From Cristatella mucedo (taxonomy: Eukaryota; Bryozoa; Phylactolaemata; Cristatellidae): 64,000 nt of DNA. A model generated the notes under the pieces. It saw only the letters and a list, made by a program, of their open reading frames with translations. It had not been told where the DNA came from and ran no database searches. The first letter of the stretch is position 1; every line of letters begins with the position of its first letter. The stretch lies in NCBI GenBank assembly GCA_009760855.2, contig WPIO01000147.1, positions 855,001-919,000 of the forward strand. The letters run 5' to 3'. Below, one piece after another: positions 44,775 to 56,547 of the stretch. Both the position numbers and the translations under genes were made by a program.

Positions 44775-44930
44775 CGGGAACCATATGGTAGCAGTTCCTT
44801 TGCATTACCTAAAAGCCAAAGACATAGTTGTTCGGCCTCAAATTTCCCTGGAGTTTTATTCTTTTATATGTGCACCTGTTCATGATTTTGCTTGCCATTA
44901 ACTCTTGGAGATTGCTTCTGTTGCATTGAG

Positions 44931-45010
44931 ATACAAAGCGCTTGAATAGAGATGGTATTCTCACGGGGCATGATGTCGACATTATTATGCATTACGTCAA
45001 GACATTATTA
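44931..45010 (+). repeat. SINE D / LINE A tail fragment
   Basis: It has acaaagcgcttgaatagagat followed by a tail-like block and ATT-type sequence. The gaatag form is that of SINE D, but no head is present. Confidence 0.4.
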
Positions 45011-45280
45011 ATGCATATTACATTAGTTTTGTCCTCATCGAATGTGAGAAGTGAGCAGCACATGTTACAAGGGAGAGTTCAACGCAGGGACTGTTCAAAG
45101 AACAGATACAACCAAGTTTCGTCCGTATAGAATGAAAGCTTAGATTGTGTTTGGCGATTACATCTGCAGCAGCTGAGATAGTATATAGGGAAATAAGTGT
45201 AACTAACGCAGATTTCTGGGTAATCCCATATTTTCAAGGCATACTTAATGACAGTTTCTGTAGTCTTCACCTAAGATTTT

Positions 45281-45645
45281 ATGTAATGTATCTCCCTCTG
45301 TCACTCTATTCATCTCACACAACAAAGAGAAATTGAGAAACATGGTTGAGTCAGTAGGACAGACTGGGAAGCGAGGAGCATTCCAGCAGAGAAGCAGCAC
45401 AGGACGGCTTGAAAGGATGGGCTCTTGTCAGACGCAGATAAATACACATCGTTGCGTAAAAATTGTGGAACTGAGCTCCACAGTTCAGGACCTAAACAAA
45501 AAAAGCTTCAGTCACCAACGTTATGCAAGTGTATGGGTGGCCAAGCTAATTGATTGTCAAATGAGGATCTGAGAGCATGTGGAGGCTGAAACTGGCGCAG
45601 CAGCTCAGCTAGGGAAGGCTGGGCCAAGCAACGGTCGTAATACTC
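45281..45645 (-). mobile_element. LINE B 3' fragment, diverged
   Basis: On the minus strand it holds the RALRSSFDNQLAWP-like segment and then the 3' untranslated part. It ends at its (CATTA)n-like start near 45281. Confidence 0.7.
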
Positions 45646-45651
45646 TTGAAT

Positions 45652-45790
45652 AAAAAAATTCATTTGTATAGCGCGCCAAAAGAAATTAATATCCATTCAG
45701 GTGCTTCATACATGCATGCCTCGGGGCTCGAGCTCACGACCTCAGCCAGACATTGCTCGGTTCGAGCACCCTAACCACAAGACTAAACCA
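45652..45790 (-). repeat. SINE D copy
   Basis: On the minus strand it has a head with an A-box-like TGGTT(T/A)-type segment, a B-box-like GAGCTCGAGCCC, and the tail ggcgcgctatacaaatg. It lies right beside the LINE B fragment. It is the second good copy of the family. Confidence 0.7.
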
Positions 45791-46512
45791 GCTCGGCGAA
45801 GCACTTAGTGCCCCGTGAATTTTTAGCTGAATCAGTTTTGTTACCTTCATCAGGATCTGAAAATGAGGTACTGCTAAATAAAGTATATCCATAAGAAATT
45901 CCTGAATCAGTTATGAATTCTTGCAAAAAATCCAAGCAGTCTCAAATTTTACTGATTTATATCTCGTATCCCGGCATTTGCTCCAAGACTCATTGCTTAG
46001 GCTGCAAAATTCAGTACAGATCTAAATAGCTTGCAATGAATTTTATTTAATTCATCTTTAAAACAAAGTAAATTGTGATACAATTAAGCCTTGATAAGGT
46101 ATTTTCATTCCTTTCTCTTGCAGTCGATTTTTTTCTATTTTTGAACTGCAATTAGTTCTTATGAATAAGATTCACATTATCTTACCTTATCCGTCTGATC
46201 TTATTGCTGATTATAGTATAACGTTCTTCTAAGGACAAAAAAGGCCTTACACTAATCCCACGCGGCTTTCATTGGATAGCCAAGTAAATTTCGAATGGAG
46301 TAAATTTCAAAACCTCATTGCTACCAAGCCCTTACCTTCGGCATAGTTAATAACTGGGAGCCAAAAATCAGCCGTATTCATTGCAGAAACTACCCTGAGC
46401 CGCTGCAGTCGCGAGTCCATTCACCATTTAACAGATACAGAAATTCACCGTTTGGTTTTTATTTTAGGGTAATAGAGATCGCATGCATAAAAATGTAGAT
46501 TAGAGAAAGGTT
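45791..46512. other. Intergenic, nothing recognised
   Basis: AT-richer sequence without a recognised element. Confidence 0.45.
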
Positions 46513-46645
46513 TTGTTTTTCAAGCATGATTTTACTTACTATTCAATTGCATATCGCTTTGCAGCAAATGTAAAGCACCTAGAAAGAGATTAAGTTCTCC
46601 GAGGGCGCTTTATCAAGTGCAATATTATTATTATATTATTATTAA
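46513..46645 (+). mobile_element. LINE A tail fragment
   Basis: It is very close to the 3' end at 23742-24004, including the changed gtaaagcacctag, and ends in the hairpin and (ATT)n. Confidence 0.85.
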
Positions 46646-46939
46646 GGCCAAAGAATAGGCCATTGTGCTTATTCTAGCCGAGTAATGATTTATGCGAACC
46701 ACCATTGCTTCGTTAGAAATCGCTGCAAAACCTGATTGAAAGTGATGGCTAAATGATTTGGTGTGTGGCTATTTCGCAAAATAAGTGTACATGAGGTAAC
46801 TGCTTGAATCTACATGCCCAGCAGTAGTCAAGGAAGCCCTAGTCGGGCAAGCGACAGGGCCTGCTACGGCTCTATGGCAAGGCTGTCACGGAAGCAGCCC
46901 AGTCGCAAATTAGCGATCGAGGCTGTCTGATTGCATGCC

Positions 46940-46945
46940 TTTAAT
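46940..46945 (-). promoter_or_regulatory. Possible polyadenylation signal for the zinc-finger gene
   Basis: An ATTAAA on the minus strand about 360 bases below the stop codon. No AATAAA was seen nearer. Confidence 0.25.
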
Positions 46946-47300
46946 TGAACCAGCCTCAATCGGCAACTATTTGGTGGCTAGCAGATACGATCCTACTTCC
47001 ATGGACGATTGGGACTGCAGAGCTCGACAATGCTCGCAGCAAATTCTGGCGTAAATCAGACCCAATCTATCCCACGCTAGCTCGAGTGGCTTTGAAGCAG
47101 AGTATCGGTGATTCGGAAACACTCTGAGTGTTCACAGTCGCTTGCTCATCTGAATCTCGCCACGCGACGCCAGGCTGGCAGTGTTCAGTACGGGTCATCG
47201 CAGCCCTTAACGACAAAGGGAATACAGGTTGCCATCACATCAAGGCCCGCCGGCTTGGGATAAATGGAGACCACAGCAAGGCACTGTACTTTTAGGAAGA

Positions 47301-48227
47301 TTATTTCTCCGCAGCACTTCCGGACTCAGACAGCAGGCTGCTGCCTCCTGCCGAGCCGTTGCGGCCGTGCCTTCGCTCGTGAAGGTGAAGGCCTCTTGGG
47401 CTCTTGAAGCTCAGACCGCACGTGTCGCACACGGCCGGCTCCCTGTCGACGTGCACCAGCTCGTGGCTTTTCAAGTGGACGGCGCGCAGAAAGCGGCGCC
47501 CGCACTGCTGGCACACGAACGGCCTGTCGCCCTGCGGCGTGTGCGTGAGCCCGTGCCGCCGCAGGTCCTTGGCGCTGCCGAGCCTAATGCCGCAGCGGTC
47601 GCACGGGAACCGCCTCTCGCCGGTGTGCGTCAGCAGATGCGAGCGTAGGTTGCACACGAGCGAGAACGCCTGCCCGCACTGAATGCACGCGTGAGGCTTC
47701 TCCCCGGTGTGCGTCATCGCGTGACGCCTCAGCGTGCTCGCCAGCGAGAACGAGCGGCCGCAGCGATCGCACGCGTGAGGCCGCTGGCCCGAATGCGTGA
47801 GCCCGTGGTCCTTCAGCGTGCTGATCGAGGTGAACGCCCGGTCGCACACGGTGCACGCGTGCCGCTTTTGCTCCGCCACAGCGGAGGAAGAGGCAGACGG
47901 AGGCGGCGCTGCCTGGTGGTGCCTCTCACGACGACGACGGCGGCCGCCGCCGCGAGGTGCAGCGCTGCCGCGCGGCTCAGTGGCGGGCTCGTTGCAGCCG
48001 GCAGCAGCGCGCTCCGGCTCGATCCGGCCGCTGCCGTTTTCGTGCGTCCGCATGTGCAGCTTCATGTAGTCGGAACGCGTTACGGCACCACACAGGCTGC
48101 AGGCGATACGCGAGCGCCGGTCGCCGGCCGGTCGCTCGGCGGGCGCGAGCTGCCCGTCGACAAACGCCGTCTGACGCTGCGGCTGACAAGCCGGCCAATC
48201 ATCGTCGTCGGCAGTGCGGCTCGTCAT
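47301..48227 (-). CDS. C2H2 zinc-finger protein, seven fingers
   Basis: A single open frame encodes C2H2 zinc fingers, a DNA-binding protein expected in the nucleus. Numbering from the upstream ATG at 48326, fingers begin at C76, C158, C186, C214, C242, C272 and C300. Fingers 2-7 have the C-x2-C-x12-H-x3-H pattern. Finger 1 is one residue short and lacks the usual Phe, so it may not fold well. Linkers include a perfect TGEKPH. A region of about 60 residues between fingers 1 and 2 is rich in Arg, Ala, Ser and Pro. I prefer the ATG at 48227 (MTSRTADDDDW), because a good splice acceptor (tttcttaccag) puts the exon start at 48301. The protein is then about 308 residues and at least one 5' exon is untranslated. 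No KRAB, BTB or SET domain is visible and I cannot assign an orthologue. Confidence 0.82.
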   Translation of the reverse strand: MTSRTADDDDWPACQPQRQTAFVDGQLAPAERPAGDRRSRIACSLCGAVTRSDYMKLHMRTHENGSGRIEPERAAAGCNEPATEPRGSAAPRGGGRRRRRERHHQAAPPPSASSSAVAEQKRHACTVCDRAFTSISTLKDHGLTHSGQRPHACDRCGRSFSLASTLRRHAMTHTGEKPHACIQCGQAFSLVCNLRSHLLTHTGERRFPCDRCGIRLGSAKDLRRHGLTHTPQGDRPFVCQQCGRRFLRAVHLKSHELVHVDREPAVCDTCGLSFKSPRGLHLHERRHGRNGSAGGSSLLSESGSAAEK

Positions 48228-48301
48228 CACTGACCGAGAACTTTGCCTCCCCTTTCCGCCTCTTGTTCGGCAGATGCAGCAAGGCGGTCCGTGGACTTCA
48301 G

Positions 48302-48312
48302 CTGGTAAGAAA
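48302..48312 (-). promoter_or_regulatory. Splice acceptor of the zinc-finger coding exon
   Basis: On the minus strand a T-rich stretch ends in ccag at 48302. It suggests a spliced 5' untranslated exon upstream, so the ATG at 48326 would be intronic. Confidence 0.5.
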
Positions 48313-49015
48313 CAACAATGCAGCACACGATGCTGTCAGACGGATAAAGGACAGACCGCTGTCAGAGGGAAAAAAGCATCGGACGCTCAGTTGCAAGACT
48401 AAAAGAGAAGCCCGACCAGCATCCGAAGGGTGGCATAGAGGTCGAGGTCCAAGGCCAAGCAGCGCAACAGCACCTGTAGCATGCATGCATGCATGCATGA
48501 TAGCCCTGCCAAGTCGGACTAGGCAGCCAGCTGCACCGCATGTGTGACGGGGCGCGGCTGCTCCATGTGGCCTGCACTGCTCTGCCTCTGCAGAGCAATG
48601 TGCACGCAGAATAGTAGGAAAGTAGCGCCGTACGAAAGCAGCGACCTGAACTGACGGCTCGACGCAGCTGCATCGACCGTAGCAAGAAATGTCCAAAGAG
48701 CTAACAGCCAGCTCTGGGTAGTTGAAACCGAAAGGTGCCGGAAATACAAGGCATACAACTTAATCAACTAGGCTGCCGAGCTGACATAAGTCTTCAGGAT
48801 GAGGCAGGCTGACAAGACAGGCTGGCCTATGCGAGTCTCGCTGGCGAAAGTCGAATCCGTAGACTCCACTCCAGTGACTTTGGGACTGTTTTTGACGTTC
48901 TCGAAGTAGCTACCAGCCAGCCAGCCAGCCAGCCTGCCTTCGCATCGTCGGCTGCTTGCCTGTCCATTGCCCTCTTCCCTTCCTTCTTTCACTGCCCCTT
49001 CCTCCCTATTTCCTC
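48313..49015. other. Upstream of the zinc-finger gene
   Basis: A short (GCAT)n run is at about 48481-48499 and a CAGC-type run at about 48909-48930. No gene was recognised. Confidence 0.45.
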
Positions 49016-49041
49016 CGTCTCTCTCTTCCCTGTCTCTATTC

Positions 49042-49076
<35 letters not shown>

Positions 49077-49128
49077 ATGTGTCTATGTGTCTCTATCCCC
49101 TCTCTTCTCCGTCTCTCTCTGTCTCTCG

Positions 49129-49182
<54 letters not shown>

Positions 49183-49183
49183 A
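49016..49183. repeat. (TC)n and (CTGT)n microsatellite
   Basis: A CTGT run at about 49045-49066, then a TC tract to 49179. Confidence 0.9.
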
Positions 49184-49557
49184 CACCTCAGGCCTGTCCC
49201 TCTGTGGCTGTCTCTCTGTCTGTGTCCGTTGGGGTGCTCTGTCAGCTACGCAGTCTTTTCCTTGACAGCTCAACGTACGTTGTCCCTTATCGGACCTACC
49301 AGCAAAAAAGAATAGGTGGAAGTTCAAGATCGGCCATTGGTAAACTTCCACAGTACCTGTAATCTGCGACTGCTCCTGTCGCATGAAAGCTGGGAGCAGG
49401 CTCTGAGGCAAGCCAGGGGTGCAACTTTGGTCGGCCCATCCATGGTGGGTTGGTGGTTTGGCCAGCTTTACTTTCAACAGAAACGGGATGCCCGGGAAGG
49501 CAAATAGCAAAGATCTTGCGTGAAAAATTCAAATACATTGTCATCATCATCATTAAC

Positions 49558-49635
49558 ACCTGGTTTTGCCCAGGGGTAAGGAGCTCGCCTTTGAATAGCG
49601 ATTAAGCTCTCTTAGGCGCTATAAAACCGAATTTG
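49558..49635 (+). repeat. SINE D-like fragment with internal deletion
   Basis: An A-box-like caggggtaaggagctcgcc is followed at once by the tail gaatagcgattaagctctct and ggcgctataaaa. The B-box region is missing. Confidence 0.45.
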
Positions 49636-50070
49636 ATTAATAATTAACATATTCTTAACACCAGAAGCTTCGTTGTCATCATCGCAGCTATCATCATTGT
49701 CCAAACCAGCAGCAAGCAACCTTGGCAAAGCAGTTCGCAGTTACCGAGCTGCAGCTAACCCTGCGTCGGCAGCTCTTCCCCTGCACACCCACTCTCTTTG
49801 CCCAAGAAGACTGGAGTCTAGCAACTGCCTCAGCTCAGCCATTTCGCACCGACGATCACGCTTGAGTGTCCGTCTCTATCTCTTGCCCGGTCCATCTCGC
49901 GATGCAATCTCTCGACAGTCTACGATCGGTCCCTAGCGAGCAGCCGCAACGAAAGGGCTATGCGGCCGCTCCGGCGGCGCTGGTTTATGCAGCGGATTGA
50001 TTCCGTTCAGCCGCGCTTAGTGCAGCAAGCTCGGACCTCCAAGCGACCGACAACCCAGCCCAACCCAGGG
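49636..50070. other. Intergenic, nothing recognised
   Basis: No element or gene was seen. Confidence 0.4.
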
Positions 50071-50741
50071 ATGCAATGTAATGTATCTCCGTCTGTAACT
50101 CCACAAAGTCATAAAGACCATGTGGGTGTTACGCAGGAGAGTTTTGTATAGCGCACTCACAGCCTAAGCGGCTTTCGGTAAGCAGTCGGCACCCAACAGA
50201 CTTCATTTCACGCAACAAAGAGAAAGTGGGAAGCATAGCAGAGTTAGGAGAGCAGTTGAGGTAGTGAGTAGCCTAGAAGTAGCAGTTCAGGACCACTGAA
50301 AAAGATGCGCCATAGTCGGCAGTTGGAGAGTAGATGTTGCGTAAGAATTGTGGAAGCGAGTTCCACAGTCTAGGACCTGCAGAGCTAAAGCTTCTGTCGC
50401 CAACTGTCTTTAAGCGGAGGAATGGGACAGCTAATTTATTGTCCACGCAGGACCTGAGGGCGCGAACAGGCTGAAACTGATGCAGCAGTTCAGCTAGGTA
50501 CGAAGGAGTCAAGCCGTGGCGGGCCTTGCGGGTCAGCGTAAGAACTTTGCCCTGGATCCGTTGCTCAACCGGCATCCATCCTAGCTCATTTAGCAAAGGA
50601 GACACGTGCTCAAACCGCTGGGACTTGATGACTAGCCTTGCAGCCATATTCATAGTCTGCTGCTATGGCCTAATAGCTTTCTTTGGCAGCCCAGCCAATA
50701 GGGAATTGCAATAATCAAGCCGAGACAGAACTAAGGAGCAT
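50071..50741 (-). mobile_element. LINE B copy, 5'-truncated
   Basis: On the minus strand it encodes NMAARLVIKSQRFEHVSPLL, GWMPVEQRI, HGLTPSYLAELLHQFQPVR and GPRLWNSLPQFLRN before a stop. It then has the LINE B 3' end and a short CATTA end at 50071. This uninterrupted copy serves as the empty-site reference for the solo LTR at 51507. Confidence 0.88.
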
Positions 50742-51186
50742 TGTAACGCTTAGTTCGCCAGGGAAACGATACATCCGACGCCTAAAGGAGCGACGGCTTC
50801 CCGCGTCGCCGAGGCAACGGAGAGCGCACAAAAAATGGCACAAAGACAAGAAACAGCACCACATGCGCGTACTCACATCTGTTGGATATAGCGGCGGTTC
50901 ACGAACGTTACAGCGCAGGCTGGTTACCGGCAGCCGTCCGGTTGCACTTGCGCCCAGCTCGGGACATAATTGCTGCCGTGCTGTGAAGAATACACTCGCA
51001 GCGCACGTACGTACGGATTTATGAGACCGTCAGTCGGGAGTTGCAGTCGAGACGAACTGACGGTTAAGATAAGCGGAACCCTATTCCGACCGCCGAGGAG
51101 AAGGATTAGAGTTGAAGGTCAACGCTCAGCCGCCGGAAGTGCCGCCGATCAGGTCTTGCGCAATGGAGGACCGCGGGATAGGCGGG
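50742..51186. other. GC-rich spacer between two LINE B copies
   Basis: It starts tgtaacgcttagttcgcc at the edge of the LINE B copy, but no matching end was found, so no element is called. Confidence 0.35.
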
Positions 51187-51506
51187 CGATATTCATCTCA
51201 GTCTGTAACTCCACAAAGCCACAAAGACTATGTGGGTGTTACGCAGGAGAGTTTTGTATAGTACACTCACAGCCTAAGCCGCTTTTGGTACTCATTCGGT
51301 AACCAACAGACTTCATCTCATGCAACAAAGAGAAAGCGGGAACCCTAGCAGAGTCAGGAGAGCAGTTGAGTTTGTGAGTAATATGGAAGTTGCAGCTCAG
51401 GACGGCTGGAAAGAATGTGACATATTCGAAAGCAGGAGTAGTTGTCAGTGGGTAAATAATCGTGGAAGTGAGTTACACAGTTTAGGACATGCAGAGCAAA
51501 AGCTTC
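51187..51506 (-). mobile_element. LINE B copy, 3' part, interrupted by a solo LTR
   Basis: On the minus strand this is the LINE B 3' end with the coding block before it. Similarity breaks exactly at CTTC (51503-51506) and continues at 52605. Confidence 0.8.
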
Positions 51507-52604
51507 TGTAGCACTTTGCTGGCCTTGGCTGAATTTCAGCGCGAACAAGAGCTGTTCGGAGGCGAGCTAGAACTCCTTTGTCCTGGAGCAGTGAGCCAGA
51601 GAGGAGCGTCAGCGCGGTTAGAGAGCAAGAGCTTAAGAGCAAGCCAGGAAGCTGAGATCGGCGGTGGCGATTCGGCCTTTAGAATTGGTCCGATACCCGC
51701 GGAAGCTGCTGATTGATGTTGGCTGGCCTGTCAACCTCCGCCTTCACTCGGTCCAAGAAAGAATCGTCTGGAACCCATTCGCCATTCAAGCTGGACAGAG
51801 GGGACATTCCAGTGGCCTAGTGCCGGTATTAGTTCCTTACAGTAATGGGCCATGGTGTCGGGCCCAATACCACTAAGCTCTTGCCCCATTGTCTCAGCCA
51901 AGTATTTAATAGTCGAGCGACGCTCGCTCTGGGTCTTTTTGTCTGTGGTCTTCTGTCTTTGGTCCGGCTCCGCCGTCGGACTCGTTTTCTCTGGAAGCGA
52001 GGGAGGAGGGCGGGCTGTTCGCCAGCGATTGACGGAACAGGACGAGACAGCGCGCTAGGAGGATTCGGTGGACTCCACCGAATACGGTCGTATCGCGCCC
52101 GAGCTGGCATTTTGTGTTTCTTTCGTGTTTTGTGTGTGCGCGCTAGCACGTGGTCTCGGCATAGGGATTTGCCGGTGCGAGCTAGACGTAGTTGGCGTGT
52201 TTGGGGTATTCCCTCGGCACAGGTGGGAACGGATTCCTAGTTCACCGGTTAGGGTTTAGGGTCCGGGTCGCGCTTAGTGTGGAGGAGTATTCCCTCCGCA
52301 AGAGTGTTGGTGTAGCTGAGAACGTGCGAGGAGTGTGGAGATAAAGCTGAACTAGACGCGCAGCGACTTTGTGCGCTTGCGAATAAAGTTCAGTAAAATC
52401 CCCAATTTGTGTGTCTCGCTTTCCAATTCACGCCGCGGACTCACGACCCCCTTTAGTAACGGTAAGCAGGTCAGCGCCAGAAACGCTCGTTTCGTGGCGG
52501 CCAGCTTATTGCGCGTAGGCGCGCACCGAACGGCATTAGGCGATAGGCTACGCCGCTAGGTAAGCGGCAGGTCAAGCCTACCCCGCCGAGCCTTCGGCGT
52601 TACA
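51507..52604. mobile_element. Solo LTR of an LTR retrotransposon
   Basis: The 1098-bp block starts TGTAGCAC and ends GGCGTTACA, the TG..CA ends of LTRs with a TGTA/TACA inverted repeat. It is flanked by the 4-bp direct repeat CTTC on both sides. Joining the flanks restores the LINE B sequence found intact at 50071-50741. Inside are a TATA-like tatttaat (51903-51910) and AATAAA (52382-52387), on the plus strand, as expected for an LTR with U3, R and U5. It encodes no protein that I recognise. The family is probably Ty3/gypsy-like by its ends, which is an inference. Confidence 0.8.
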
Positions 52605-54785
52605 CTTCTGTCACCAACGGTCTTTAAGCGGACGAATGGAACAGTTAATTTATGGACCTTATATAGGACCTGAGGGTGCGAGGAGCCTAAAATTGATGGA
52701 TCAGTTCAGCTACTTATGAAGGAGCCAAGCCGTGGCGGGCCTCGTGTAACAGCATAAAAACTTTTCTCTGTATCCGTTGATCAACCGGCGGCCATCTTAC
52801 CTCTTTTAGCAAAGAAGCCGTGTGGTCAAACGTCTGGGATTTGCAAAACTAGCCTTGCAGCTATATTCATAGCCAGCTGTTGTTGCCTAGTGGCTTTTTT
52901 CCAGTAGGTAAGCCAAAATGGAATTGCAACTAATCTAGCCGAGACTGAACAAGGAAGCCAGTTGAATTTTTTGTACATTGTACATTACATTTTGCTACAT
53001 TAGTAGTCAGTCGTATCTTAGCTAGGGATCGGACGCGATGGCTAGCTGTAGAAGTAAGCTTCTTAAAGAAGCTTTCAAAATTTAGGCAGTTGTCAAAGAC
53101 GAAATCTAAATTCTGAGCACGTGGTTATGGTCACACCACCATATCACCTGTTAGAAGAGCAAAGGCTTCTAGTCTAGCCACACGCTTAGGGTGTCCAGTT
53201 AGCAGCAGTTCAATTTAATCGTCATTTAGTTTCGAGAAATTTTCCGAAATCCAAGATCGAATGTTGGCAAGGCAAGCATTCAGTTTATCAGTTGCTGTAA
53301 CAGATTCTGACGATTTAAATGACAAGTACAGCCGCATATCGTCAGCATAAAAGTGATATTATATTCCACGGGCTTTAGTAACTTTTCACTTAGCATAAAA
53401 GTGATATCTTTTTCCATGGGCCTTAGTAATTTTTCCCAGTGGTTGAGTATAAATGGGGACAGCAAGGGACCGAGAACGCGCCCATGAGGGACTCCACAGG
53501 TGACCGGTCTGGTGGATGAGACCTGATCCCCATACGACACGGATTGAACACGACTAGACAAGTTAGATTTAAACCACGCACGTGCCTCGTCAGCCATATC
53601 AATCGTAGTTTTCAATCTTTCAAGTAGACATCTCGATTAATGGTGTCGAAGGCAGCTGATAGATCTAGCAGTGCTAGGGCGGTGACATTCCCGTCACGGT
53701 CACTACGTAGAACGTCAGTGGTTAAACCGAGAAGAACAGTTTCAGTGGAGTGCTGCCGCTTGAACCCGGATGTAAGTTTTTCTGACATTTCATTCTTTTC
53801 AATGTGTGCTACCAGCTGCTTAGTGACAATTTTTCAATAATCTTTGACAAAAAAGGAAGAAGGGAAACTGGGCGATAGCTTGCAAATACCTCTGTATCTA
53901 TTCCAGATTTTTCTAGTATCGGTCTAACGACGGCCGATTTGAAGGCATCAGAATATCTTTTAAGGAAGGTCATAGGTTGCGATTTTGCAATTGCTTTAGT
54001 CGAAGGTGGATTTATGGAGGCACGAATATGCAAAATTTTTTCAGTTAAGAAGGCTGACAACTTTTTGGCTGAATTTTTTTAACATCGGGGTGAGACCTCT
54101 CAGCATGGACTAGCAAATTGCTTACCGTCTTATAAATCTGCTTTGGGTCTGACTGGCAGGGCTTTAGTTTTCGAGTGAAAAACGAAGCCCTGGCTTTTTT
54201 AAGCTCCGGGTGTAGACTCGAAGGAAGTCTTTGAAATTTTGACTAGATCTTGATCAGACCCAGACTTGCTAAAACGGTGTACAAGCCTGCGCTTAATAGG
54301 TCGCATCGTTTGAAGTTTTTTGTAAATTGAAAGGCATCTCTACGACTCTGTACTAACGTAAAGGAGCGTACTTGTCGAGAGCGCTCACAGGTGTCTTGTT
54401 CACTGCATTAGTGAGAGCATCATGGCTATCAATCAAGTCTGGATGCAGATCAAGAAGACTTGCATCACGTACAGATTTCAAAAATTTGTCGTGGTCAATG
54501 GTTTTTAAGTTAAGTCGCTGGACAAACTTGACATTACTCTGCACGGACAGCGGAGCAGGAACAGTAAACGAGACCGAACAATGATCCGAGAGGTTCAGCG
54601 GGCACATTGCAGGGTCACTGGGGCAGAAGTCCGTAGTGATTACAAGATTCAGGATATGGTCACCGACGTGAGTGGTATGATTAACGCGGTGGACCAAACT
54701 AAACCTCTCCAGACAGTCAAGAAATGAGCGAACCTGGCTGTTGCTAGGTTTGAACGTGAATATTGTAGTATCTTGCAATCAGTAA
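52605..54785 (-). mobile_element. LINE B copy with endonuclease and reverse-transcriptase remnants
   Basis: The minus strand reads in order through the end of the endonuclease domain (DHILNLVITT and LNLSDHCSV, about 54353-54778), the reverse-transcriptase start (FASYRPVSLLPFLSKIIE, about 53880) and VTCGVPHGRVLGPLL (about 53500). The C-terminal region follows, down to the LTR. Many frameshifts and an internal duplication near 53342-53440 make it inactive. It is the longest LINE B copy here. Confidence 0.85.
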
Positions 54786-56547
54786 TGGCCTGTCGCACAC
54801 AAATACTTTAGCGAGGAACTCCAAAAACTCCTCGATCTGCTTCGATCTGCTGCCAAGCTGCATTAAAATGCAGTATCAACCTAAGCATCAACCATCGGCT
54901 CGCAGTGTCTACGTGAGTCCGTTAACTTACAAGCTGGTTAGCTTTTGTGTTCTTCTAAGCAGCATCCGCGAGATATTGCAAGTAATTTGAAAATAGGAAC
55001 TTGTCGAAGGCCATCTGCAGTGGAGACCAAGAGCGAGAAAATCTTGATTCGAGGGTAGAACGATCGCGCTGCATCCGATTTTCTCTTCCAATGTTGCACC
55101 AATTGAGCAATTTCTAGTATTTTAAGCATTTTTCATCTTGCTGCTCTTGAGCTGTCGCCTAGCTGAAATGCCGCAGACCTACGCATATCTTAATGATATC
55201 AGCAATAAGCTAACTTTGAAATGGAACGGCCTCTAAAGAAAAACATACAATCAATTGTCGCTGATTTTCGGAAATTTAAATATTCCTCATTACGTCCGCA
55301 GTTTTGCATGTCGGCCTAATTTCAATGAATAAAGAAATAAATGATATTATTTATATTGATAATATATATATATAATATATTTATATTATATTTTACATAT
55401 GCATTATTTATATTTATAATTTCAATGAAGTTTTTTAAACCGCCTAATGATACGGCAAACGCAGGCAGTTGAGATACCAAGAATGGTTTAACAGCCTTTG
55501 CATATTTGTATAAAGTGATTCTTCTGATAGCTTCTACGTGCGATGTGTTCAATGCATGAGGTTAAATATTGGGTATTCTAGTGCCAAAATAAATATGATT
55601 ATTCTTAGTCCTTTTGAGCCACCGAGTCTGTTAGAAGCGCAGTCTCTACTCGGTACTTCGTGATCTGTAAGTGATGCTATACTGCAAGAAAACGAGCAAA
55701 AATTGTCTACCACCCGGTAATCCAAATTAAAATACGTACACGTGTACCCTTGCATGACTACGATCACCTTGCCAGCAGCTCTGGCGATTAATGGCCGAAT
55801 TCGATTTCATGTCGAAGTCTTCGCAACAACCGTCATTTAGACAAATACAATGTTCTCAGTTCCACGTTAGTTAGCCCCGGTTTGGTTTGTTCCGAATATC
55901 CTGTTTTCTACGGATCATTGAGAAAACCTGAAATCCTCATGTGAAAAAGTGAAGAGGCACGTCTCCTTATTTTGGCGAGTGGAGTGTGCTGCGACACGCA
56001 CGTAACTGAAGCATGCACGCGGGATGAAACTTAAGCGTTGATCGGATTTGCATACGGTTATGTGTGCCGTATCTCTGATAGTTATTTGGATTAGAAAAAA
56101 CAAGATTCTGAAAAATTCTGGGAATTTTTGAATGTGGTTTCTCGGATATTTGAACCAATTCACTTAGATTGGTAGCTAAGGCGAAGGAAAATCAAGTAAT
56201 ACGCTTTCACGTGGCATGGCAGCCAGCGACCGAAAACCAGATTAAAAATGATACATAACACCTAAAAATAGCCGATATTTTATAGGCCAAAAGGATCCTA
56301 TCCAGTCAACTTCAGAGCCTTTGAATTATTCGGATGGCTCAGTATATACGACTCCACCCTTTTGCAATGGCCGTGCCTTAATTTTACATTCGCAGCGTTA
56401 CCATGAGTCAGCAGCCAGCTACCCAAGTGGTGAAAGCCATTTCATTTTCTCCCATCCGTGGAGTGTGGGTTTTTTCCTAAAGCGAGACAGTGCGCAATGG
56501 AATCTGTAGCTCACAAGTATTTTTAATTAGGCAACAAGAAAAAATAT
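54786..56547. other. Intergenic, AT-rich
   Basis: An AT-rich patch with TATATA and ATTATA runs lies at about 55340-55430. No gene or family repeat was recognised. Confidence 0.45.

Noticed and set aside
50742-51186. Possible second LTR starting tgtaacgc
   Set aside because: No matching TACA end or target duplication was found.
51845-52240. 131-residue plus-strand open frame
   Set aside because: It lies wholly within the solo LTR, has no known domain and overlaps open frames on the other strand.
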